A DNA stretch of 64,000 nt from Providencia stuartii. GTDB lineage: Bacteria > Pseudomonadota > Gammaproteobacteria > Enterobacterales > Enterobacteriaceae. Where the stretch lies: positions 3,782,001 through 3,846,000 of the forward strand of contig NZ_CP119546.1 in NCBI RefSeq assembly GCF_029277985.1. Reading direction: 5' to 3'. Below the pieces are notes generated by a model. That model worked only from the letters and a program-made list of their open reading frames with translations. It made no database searches and had not been told where the DNA came from. Of this stretch, positions 58,008 through 64,000 are shown piece after piece; the stretch's first letter is position 1, and each line of letters opens with the position of its first letter. A program made the position numbers and the translations under genes.

Positions 58008-58035
58008 ATTGTATACAATATTCAATTGTTGAATA
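58008..58035. promoter_or_regulatory. Paired palindromes, likely FadR/FCD-type operators
   Basis: ATTGTATACAAT (58008-58019) is a perfect 12-bp palindrome. Sharing its last base, TATTCAA-TTG-TTGAATA (58019-58035) is a second inverted repeat. They lie in the gap between the divergent dehydratase and GntR genes. The GTATAC-centred form is common for GntR regulators of the FCD type, so they are probably the regulator's binding sites. Confidence 0.65.
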
Positions 58036-58194
58036 TGTGATCCATTCTGGGTTTATCCCCTCTCGAAAAAATATCGCGATAGTGGGTTTTTTATTGGTTT
58101 ATTGCTAGCCAATGTGATAATTTTGATGCATTAAAGGCGCAATCAACTACCAATTAATTCTTTGATTAGTAACAAATTTAATAGGCTAAACATC

Positions 58195-58926
58195 ATGACC
58201 GTTGGAAAAGGGAAACAATCGCAGAAAATCACCTCGCAAGAAGACTATTGGAAGCCAATCAAAGCAAGGACACTCACTGATGATGTGGTAGATAAAATTG
58301 TCGAGGCAGCAACGCGTGGATTTATCCTGCCTGGGGATCGTATTGTTGAAAAAGAAATTGCGGAAAAAATGAATGTCAGCCGTGTTCCTGTTAGAGAAGC
58401 CTTAAGAGTATTAGAAAGCCAAGGGATCGTGATTAATGAGCCATTTAAAGGCATACGAATGGCCCCCGTTTCAGAAGAGAGGCTGGATGAACTGATCGAA
58501 GTCAGAATTCTATTAGAACGACAAGCGATTAAAACCTTTATCGCTAAACATAAGCATTTAGACCCACAATCTATCGAACAGCTAAACCAGTGTATTGTGC
58601 AAATGGCGCGAGCAGCAAAATTAGCGGATAGCTATGAGTTCTCGCTTTGTGACGTGAATTTCCATCGGACATTATGCCAATTAAGCGGGAACAATACCCT
58701 AACCGCATTATGGGAAAACGTCTCTAAACAGTTGACAATTATTATTGGGATATCCACCTTTACCAAGCCTATGGAAGAAATTATTGATGAGCACAAAGTG
58801 CTATTAGATAAAATACGCTCAGGGGATCTCAATATGCTAGAAACAGAAATCAAAGAGCATATTCGCAATCAAAATAAAGAAATAAACTTTAATCAAGCTA
58901 TTGATAAAAAAAGAGAGCCCAAATAA
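58195..58926 (+). CDS. GntR-family regulator, FadR/FCD type
   Basis: 243 residues. Winged helix: ILPGDRIVEKEIAEKMNVSRVPVREALRVLESQGIV (about 52-88). An all-helical FCD ligand domain follows, with ELIEVRILLERQAIK and metal-binding pattern residues in DVNFHRTLCQLSGN and DEHKVLLDKI. Such regulators commonly control sugar-acid operons (UxuR, ExuR, DgoR, GudR types) and bind the acid itself. It is divergent from the dehydratase operon with paired palindromes between. The ATG at 58195 is preferred over an in-frame TTG at 58162. Confidence 0.85.
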   Translation: MTVGKGKQSQKITSQEDYWKPIKARTLTDDVVDKIVEAATRGFILPGDRIVEKEIAEKMNVSRVPVREALRVLESQGIVINEPFKGIRMAPVSEERLDELIEVRILLERQAIKTFIAKHKHLDPQSIEQLNQCIVQMARAAKLADSYEFSLCDVNFHRTLCQLSGNNTLTALWENVSKQLTIIIGISTFTKPMEEIIDEHKVLLDKIRSGDLNMLETEIKEHIRNQNKEINFNQAIDKKREPK

Positions 58927-59165
58927 ATAAACCTAACGTAGCCCTCGATAAAAAGGCCGTGTTAATGAACACGCAAGCGAAAACACTTAGCGCCTAACCT
59001 GCAAAGGAGCATTTTGGCTAATCATTACCTATCTCAGGGAAGTTTTTTCGATAGGATTTGCATATATCACGACGAATTTGAGCTTTCCAGCGTACTAAAG
59101 AACCCAAATATCGAGTCTCTATTTTCGGCGCATTTGCGTGGATTGAAACTTTATCATTATCCATC

Positions 59166-59192
59166 AATACGGGCGCCTATTGCGCCCGTATT
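59166..59192. terminator. Convergent terminator before sugE
   Basis: AATACGGGCGC (59166-59176) and GCGCCCGTATT (59182-59192) form a perfect 11-bp stem with a 5-base loop. It lies 16 bases beyond the sugE stop on the minus strand. Confidence 0.8.
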
Positions 59193-59208
59193 AACGAGTA
59201 TATTTATG

Positions 59209-59523
59209 TTAGCTTGAAACTTTTAGACCGATTAAACCGGTAATAATTAATGCCAAACTTAATAAACGAAATATATTGGCAGACTCACCAAGAAATATAA
59301 TCCCAACTATCGCGGTTCCCACAGCGCCTATTCCAGTCCAAATCGCATAGGCTGTCCCTGCGGGCAGATCACGCATTGCATAGGCAAGCAGCCCCATACT
59401 GGCAATAATCGCGACAATTGTAACAATACTGGGGGTAAGACGAGTGAAACCATGGGTGTATTTTAAACCAACCGCCCAAACAATTTCTAAAAGGCCTGCA
59501 AACAATAGGATTACCCAAGCCAT
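59209..59523 (-). CDS. sugE: Guanidinium exporter of the SMR family (SugE/Gdx)
   Basis: 104 residues and four membrane helices. The first helix has the essential glutamate in [21 protein letters not shown], the pattern that separates Gdx/SugE from Emr[17 protein letters not shown] and [24 protein letters not shown] complete the family signature. Dual-topology dimers exchange guanidinium for protons. A guanidine-II riboswitch lies directly upstream, so the gene responds to its own substrate. Confidence 0.95.
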   Translation of the reverse strand: MAWVILLFAGLLEIVWAVGLKYTHGFTRLTPSIVTIVAIIASMGLLAYAMRDLPAGTAYAIWTGIGAVGTAIVGIIFLGESANIFRLLSLALIITGLIGLKVSS

Positions 59524-59546
59524 TGCTGTAACTCCATAAACAATGC

Positions 59547-59591
59547 GGGGTCGTCCCCAAATTTTATGACGATCACTTAGGTCGTCCTAAG
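59547..59591 (-). ncRNA. Guanidine-II (mini-ykkC) riboswitch
   Basis: Two short hairpins in a row on the minus strand. CTTAGG-ACGA-CCTAAG lies at 59591-59576, and GGGG-ACGA-CCCC at 59558-59547. Both have the ACGR tetraloop that defines mini-ykkC. The second stem is 23 bases before the sugE start. In known examples two hairpins dock loop to loop around two guanidinium ions and free the ribosome-binding site. Confidence 0.92.
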
Positions 59592-59791
59592 CGCGTATGA
59601 TATGAGAGGGTATTATAAACATTCAATTTAAAGGTCTCAAGTAAGAAAATATAACAATTAAATCCAAATAAGTGATTTAAATTAACTTAATTGTACTGTA
59701 ATGGCTTACAAGAGCATCTTTATTATCGCATATGAATATGTTCAAGAGTAAAGTGTTTTACTCTAAATAAAAAATCAACTGAGAAAATAAC

Positions 59792-60700
59792 ATGAAGTTC
59801 AAAGATGTATTGCTCGCTCTTTGTGTCGTCATCATTTGGGGTGTTAATTTTGTCATTATCAAATTAGGCGTTACCGCTCTACCGCCTTTGCTCTTAGGGG
59901 CTTTACGCTTTGTTTTTGTTGCGTTTCCAGCTATTTTCTTTTTCAGGCGTCCCCGTATCCCATTTAGACTACTTCTACTTTATGGATTAACCATCAGCTT
60001 TGGGCAATTTGCATTTCTATTTTGTGCAATTCGAGTGGGTATGCCAGCGGGGATCACTTCGGTTATTTTGCAATCACAAGCTTTTTTCACCTTGCTACTC
60101 GGCGCTGTCATTTTAAAAGAAAAATTACAATTAACTCATTATATCGGTATGTTTATTGCCGTGATTGGTTTAACCATATTAGCGAATGGCGGAACCAACA
60201 GTGGCCTTGATGATATTCCGTTACTTGGTTTAACTTTTACTTTGATCGCAGGACTTTCATGGGCTTGTGGCAATATTACGAACCGAATCATTATGCAGCA
60301 TGAAGGCGAAGAAAAATGCAGCGCTCTCTCCTTAGTCAGTTGGAGTGCCCTTATCCCAATCATACCTTTCTTTGTCAGCTCATGGATTTTTGAAGGTGAA
60401 GAAGCGATTTTACACGGGTTAGCTGGCTTTGATTGGTCAGTATTCGGTACGATTATTTACCTTGCATATTTATCAACTTTTGTCGGTTATGGATTATGGG
60501 GTGTTTTACTCGGGCGTTATGAAGCGTGGCGTGTTGCACCATTTTCGCTGTTAGTTCCCTTGTTCGGGTTAAGTAGTAGTGCCGTATTCCTTGGTGAACA
60601 AATTAATAGGGTACAAATTGCTGGCCTGACTTTTATTATGTTTGGCTTAATTATCACCTTATTTGGTCGGAAACTCATTCAACGCGTTAGACAGATTTAA
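59792..60700 (+). CDS. eamA: O-acetylserine/cysteine exporter EamA (DMT superfamily)
   Basis: 302 residues and ten hydrophobic segments, two EamA domains. The text follows E. coli EamA (YdeD) closely: VIIWGVNFVIIKLG, GLTISFGQFAFLFCAI, GMPAGITSVILQSQAFFT, LSWACGNI, SALIPIIPFF, VGYGLWGVLLGRYEAWRVAPFSLLVPLFGL. E. coli EamA exports O-acetylserine, cysteine and related metabolites. It is a single gene. Confidence 0.88.
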   Translation: MKFKDVLLALCVVIIWGVNFVIIKLGVTALPPLLLGALRFVFVAFPAIFFFRRPRIPFRLLLLYGLTISFGQFAFLFCAIRVGMPAGITSVILQSQAFFTLLLGAVILKEKLQLTHYIGMFIAVIGLTILANGGTNSGLDDIPLLGLTFTLIAGLSWACGNITNRIIMQHEGEEKCSALSLVSWSALIPIIPFFVSSWIFEGEEAILHGLAGFDWSVFGTIIYLAYLSTFVGYGLWGVLLGRYEAWRVAPFSLLVPLFGLSSSAVFLGEQINRVQIAGLTFIMFGLIITLFGRKLIQRVRQI

Positions 60701-61045
60701 TCACCATCATAAGTTACGCTGGAGAGGCTCTCTCTCCAGTTGCCTCCCCTTAATAAGTGAGTCACCTCCCCCCTAGATAAATAACCATATGGAATATAAT
60801 CCCAAAAGCCTACAATTTAATAGCATTAACACATCATCCTGATAATGTCCTTTAGCTTAAATCAAAATAAAATCCAGCCAGTCATCACAATTTAGTGATG
60901 TAAATTGCAGTTATGAAATTTATTTTCACCTCAGCATTGGTTTCACGTTTTAGCTATTTTGTCTTTTCGTCAACAGCGGCTATATGTGTCAGTAATCTAC
61001 AAAGATAATTAATAACAGTTTGATAATAAGACGGATGGAAAGGCT
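60701..61045 (+). other. Gap between eamA and cstA
   Basis: 345 bases. CTGGAGAG (60719-60726) and CTCTCCAG (60732-60739) form a hairpin that probably ends eamA. Further on, CATCAC/GTGATG arms (60883-60900) overlap a weak CRP-like sequence AGTGA-N6-TTGCA at 60894-60909, possibly for cstA, which is CRP-dependent in E. coli. Confidence 0.4.
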
Positions 61046-63139
61046 ATGGGTAAACAATTAATTTGGATTGTACTAGCAATACTCGGTGCTTTTGCTCTTG
61101 GTTATGTTGCATTAAACCGCGGAGAGCAGATCAATGCGCTATGGATCGTCATTGCCGCTGTTTGTATCTATTTAGTCGCCTATCGTTACTATGGGCTATT
61201 TATCGCCAAAAAAGTACTGCAAGTTGATGAAACACGCATGACACCATCAATTCGCCATAATGATGGTTTAGACTATGTTCCAACAGATAAAAAAATTCTA
61301 TTCGGTCACCATTTTGCCGCTATTGCTGGTGCCGGCCCACTAGTTGGTCCTGTTCTTGCTGCACAAATGGGCTACTTACCCGGTATGTTATGGATCCTGG
61401 CGGGGGTTGTTCTAGCCGGCGCGGTTCAAGACTTTATGGTGCTATTTGTTTCAACTCGCCGAGATGGTCGTTCATTAGGAGAGCTCGTCAAAGAAGAGAT
61501 GGGGAATACGGCGGGTATTATTGCTCTGATAGCCTGTTTTATGATTATGGTGATTATTCTTGCCGTACTCGCGATGATTGTCGTCAAAGCACTGACTCAC
61601 AGCCCCTGGGGAACCTATACTGTTGCCTTCACTATCCCCCTCGCTATCTTTATGGGGATATATACTCGTTATATCCGTCCGGGGCGTATCGGAGAAGTTT
61701 CAATTATTGGTTTAGTATTCCTTATATTCGCTATTATTTCAGGGGGTTGGGTTGCTGAAAGTGAAACATGGGCACCTTACTTTGATTATACTGGAGTACA
61801 ATTGACTTGGATGCTAGTCGGCTATGGCTTCGTCGCGGCAGTACTACCCGTTTGGTTATTACTCGCTCCTCGTGACTATCTTTCTACCTTCTTAAAAATT
61901 GGAACCATTATCGGTTTAGCCATTGGGATTTTAATTTTAAATCCTAACTTGCAAATGCCATCATTGACAAAGTTTGTTGATGGTACAGGCCCTGTGTGGG
62001 CAGGTGATCTGTTTCCATTCCTGTTTATTACCATTGCGTGTGGAGCCGTTTCAGGTTTCCATGCATTGATCTCTTCAGGCACCACACCCAAAATGCTGGC
62101 GAATGAAAACCAAGCCTGTTTTATTGGTTATGGCGGCATGCTGATGGAATCTTTCGTTGCTATCATGGCGCTGGTTGCAGCTTGTGTCATTGACCCTGGT
62201 GTCTATTTTGCAATGAACAGCCCTATCGCCATGCTGGCTCCAGCTGGTACAGAAGATGTTGTCGCGTCAGCTGCACAAGTGGTGAGCAGCTGGGGTTTCC
62301 AAATCACGCCTGATCAGTTAACAAATATCGCAAATGAAGTTGGTGAAAACAGTATTATTTCCCGTGCGGGGGGAGCTCCGACACTCGCCGTTGGTATGGC
62401 TTATATTCTGCATGGTGCTCTCGGCGGCTTAATGAATGTCTCCTTCTGGTATCATTTCGCCATCCTGTTTGAAGCCTTGTTTATTTTAACCGCTGTCGAT
62501 GCAGGAACCCGTGCTGCGCGCTTTATGCTACAAGATTTGCTAGGTGTTATTTCACCGTCATTAAAACGGACCGATTCGCTACCTGCAAACTTAGTGGCAA
62601 CTGCATTATGTGTGCTTGCTTGGGGGTATTTCCTTCATCAAGGCGTTGTTGATCCTCTTGGTGGTATCAACACCTTATGGCCACTATTTGGTATTGCGAA
62701 CCAAATGCTAGCCGGTATGGCATTGATGCTATGTGCCGTTGTCTTGTTCAAAATGAAGCGCCAAAAATACGCATGGGTGGCTTTAGTACCGACAGCATGG
62801 CTGTTAGTCTGTACTATGGTGGCTGGATGGGAAAAAACCTTCAGTGAGGATGCTCGTGTAGGCTTCTTAGCGGTTGCGAATAAATTCCAAGCAATGATTG
62901 ATAGCGGAAACATTCCATCGCAATACACTGAATCTCAGTTGGTCCAATTGATTTTTAATAACCGCTTAGATGCGGGACTGACCATTTTCTTTATGATTGT
63001 CGTCGTCGTATTGGCCCTATTCTCAATTCGTACCGCAATGAAAGCGTTGAAATCTTCTGAACCAACGGCAAACGAAGTGCCATACCAACCGATGCCAGCT
63101 AACTATCAGGAGATCGTCGCCAATACCCGTCATCATTAA
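61046..63139 (+). CDS. cstA: Carbon-starvation protein CstA, pyruvate/peptide transporter
   Basis: 697 residues with about 17 hydrophobic segments. The text follows E. coli CstA closely (LNRGEQINALWIV, RHNDGLDYVPTDKK, FGHHFAAIAGAGPLVGPVLA, LFVSTRRDGRSLGELVKEEM) and lacks the insert found in the paralogue BtsT. CstA takes up pyruvate and has been linked to peptide use in starvation. GGAAAGG precedes the ATG. It is followed by ybdD. Confidence 0.95.
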   Translation: MGKQLIWIVLAILGAFALGYVALNRGEQINALWIVIAAVCIYLVAYRYYGLFIAKKVLQVDETRMTPSIRHNDGLDYVPTDKKILFGHHFAAIAGAGPLVGPVLAAQMGYLPGMLWILAGVVLAGAVQDFMVLFVSTRRDGRSLGELVKEEMGNTAGIIALIACFMIMVIILAVLAMIVVKALTHSPWGTYTVAFTIPLAIFMGIYTRYIRPGRIGEVSIIGLVFLIFAIISGGWVAESETWAPYFDYTGVQLTWMLVGYGFVAAVLPVWLLLAPRDYLSTFLKIGTIIGLAIGILILNPNLQMPSLTKFVDGTGPVWAGDLFPFLFITIACGAVSGFHALISSGTTPKMLANENQACFIGYGGMLMESFVAIMALVAACVIDPGVYFAMNSPIAMLAPAGTEDVVASAAQVVSSWGFQITPDQLTNIANEVGENSIISRAGGAPTLAVGMAYILHGALGGLMNVSFWYHFAILFEALFILTAVDAGTRAARFMLQDLLGVISPSLKRTDSLPANLVATALCVLAWGYFLHQGVVDPLGGINTLWPLFGIANQMLAGMALMLCAVVLFKMKRQKYAWVALVPTAWLLVCTMVAGWEKTFSEDARVGFLAVANKFQAMIDSGNIPSQYTESQLVQLIFNNRLDAGLTIFFMIVVVVLALFSIRTAMKALKSSEPTANEVPYQPMPANYQEIVANTRHH

Positions 63140-63189
63140 CCAGATAAAGGTGACACGATGACGGCAAGTATGCCGCAGCTCTAACGCTA

Positions 63190-63209
63190 AGCCCCTTGTA
63201 TAAGGGGCT
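63190..63209 (+). other. Hairpin between cstA and ybdD
   Basis: AGCCCCTT (63190-63197) and AAGGGGCT (63202-63209) form a perfect 8-bp stem without a T-run. It may lower or stabilise expression between the two genes. Confidence 0.5.
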
Positions 63210-63295
63210 AACCCTCTAAAGGTCGCTCGTTAAAATGGTAAGCAACACGCATAAAACGGTTAAACGATAATATAACGTTAAGTGAGGGAATAACC

Positions 63296-63493
63296 ATGTT
63301 TGGTTCACTAGGTAATGCCGCAAAATATCTCGGGCAAGCAGCAAAAATGATGATTGGTGTGCCTGACTATGATAATTACGTTGCACATATGCAGCTGAAT
63401 CATCCAGATCAAACACCCATGACGTATGAAGAGTTCTTTAAAGAACGTCAAGATGCTCGCTATGGTGGGAAAGGCGGCTTTAAGTGCTGCTAA
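63296..63493 (+). CDS. ybdD: YbdD/YjiX-family small protein
   Basis: 65 residues. [20 protein letters not shown] and [24 protein letters not shown] match E. coli YbdD, the conserved partner encoded after cstA (and YjiX after btsT). It ends in two cysteines. It is thought to be needed with the CstA-type transporters, but its mechanism is unknown. Confidence 0.93.
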   Translation: MFGSLGNAAKYLGQAAKMMIGVPDYDNYVAHMQLNHPDQTPMTYEEFFKERQDARYGGKGGFKCC

Positions 63494-63519
63494 GCTGCAC
63501 TCTCAATTTTAAAAGATAA

Positions 63520-63556
63520 AAAAAACCGTAATGCCATACAAACATTACGGTTTTTT
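63520..63556. terminator. Bidirectional terminator between ybdD and efp
   Basis: AAAAAACCGTAATG and CATTACGGTTTTTT form a 14-bp stem around a 9-base loop. A- and T-tracts on the two sides serve both convergent genes. Confidence 0.9.
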
Positions 63557-63575
63557 AGTTTCATCCAAACAGGTA

Positions 63576-64000
63576 TTATTTTACGCGTGAAACGTATTCG
63601 CCTGAACGAGTATCCACTTTGATCACTTCACCAATCTGAACGAATAGAGGTACTTTAACTACTGCACCTGTGCTCAGCGTAGCTGGCTTACCACCAGTAC
63701 CCGCTGTGTCACCTTTCAGACCTGGGTCAGTATCGGTAATTTCTAACTCGACAAAGTTTGGCGGAGTCACTGCGATTGGGCGACCATTCCACAGAGTCAG
63801 AATACAATCGGCTTGGTCGATCAGCCACTTAGCGTTATCACCAACCGCTTTTTCGTCAGCTGCAAGCTGTTCGAAAGTTTCGTTGTTCATGAAATGCCAG
63901 AACTCACCATCGTTATAAAGGTAAGTTAAGTTCATATCCATGACATCTGCACCTTCGACAGAATCAGTAGACTTAAATGTTTTTTCCAACAGTTTGTTAG
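63576..64000 (-). CDS. efp: Elongation factor P, C-terminal part (gene runs off the right edge)
   Basis: The frame is open to the right edge, so the true start is outside. The visible 140 or so residues match domains II and III of [37 protein letters not shown], then [39 protein letters not shown] and the invariant end [16 protein letters not shown] rescues ribosomes stalled at polyproline. The lysine modified by EpmA (K34 in E. coli) lies beyond the window. It is convergent with ybdD. Confidence 0.97.
   Translation of the reverse strand, partial: NKLLEKTFKSTDSVEGADVMDMNLTYLYNDGEFWHFMNNETFEQLAADEKAVGDNAKWLIDQADCILTLWNGRPIAVTPPNFVELEITDTDPGLKGDTAGTGGKPATLSTGAVVKVPLFVQIGEVIKVDTRSGEYVSRVK

Noticed and set aside
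59014-59217. 67-codon plus-strand frame with AAAGGAG five bases before a TTG
   Set aside because: The start signal is tempting, but the frame runs through the 59166-59192 terminator hairpin, has no recognisable features and uses a rare start.
61046-63139. BtsT (YjiY) instead of CstA
   Set aside because: The text agrees with CstA over long stretches and lacks the BtsT-specific insert in the periplasmic region.

Overview
The window looks like a chromosome segment of a low-GC member of the Morganellaceae, most likely Providencia or a close relative. The reasons are a Proteus-type tryptophanase operon with its own TnaC leader peptide, enterobacterial synteny blocks (ftsYEX-rpoH, rsmD-yhhL-yhhM-yhhN-zntA, tusA-yhhQ, glpABC/glpTQ, epmA-frdABCD, sugE, efp) and the AT-rich intergenic DNA. 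The genus is inferred from gene content; I ran no search.

Layout. 1-1.8 kb: the end of an MFS exporter and an ATP-grasp ligase, the edge of what looks like a small biosynthetic cluster. 1.9-3.5 kb: a chemoreceptor with a textbook sigma-28 promoter. 3.7-6.8 kb: tnaC-tnaA-tnaB. 7.4-9.7 kb: two unrecognised, translationally coupled membrane proteins. 10-20.5 kb: a HutC-like regulator and a minus-strand cluster hutU - type III CoA-transferase - acyl-CoA dehydrogenase - NCS1 permease - etfB - etfA - ETF:quinone oxidoreductase. 20.8-21.8 kb: an orphan protein. 21.9-26.6 kb: the livKHMGF branched-chain amino-acid ABC transporter, with two independent lesions (a stop at livH codon 2, and a deletion fusing the end of livM to the inside of livG). 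27-34.7 kb: panM, a VOC protein, rpoH, ftsXEY, rsmD and small yhh genes. 34.7-42.1 kb: zntA under a ZntR-type promoter, an Rpn nuclease, tusA, yhhQ behind a preQ1-I-like riboswitch, dhaKL, and an acetyltransferase. 42.3-49.4 kb: glpABC divergent from glpTQ. 49.4-54.5 kb: epmA and frdABCD. 55-59 kb: a sugar-acid catabolic cassette with its FadR-type regulator. 59.2-64 kb: guanidine exporter sugE behind a guanidine-II riboswitch, eamA, cstA-ybdD and the start-less end of efp at the right edge.

The most interesting system is the 10-20.5 kb cluster. Its genes fit one CoA-recycling route. The NCS1 permease imports an imidazole acid, and the CoA-transferase activates imidazolepropionate with CoA from urocanyl-CoA. 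The acyl-CoA dehydrogenase then desaturates imidazolepropionyl-CoA, passing electrons through a dedicated ETF and ETF-QO to quinone, and HutU hydrates the released urocanate into the histidine pathway. HutC-like operators and a CRP-like site lie upstream of hutU. The parts are seen in the sequence; the substrate is my inference.

Other points of note are seven near-identical 99-bp tandem repeats in the ftsY A-domain, a long His/Cys-rich N-terminus on ZntA, dhaKL without an adjacent dhaM, and regulatory RNAs that can be read by eye.
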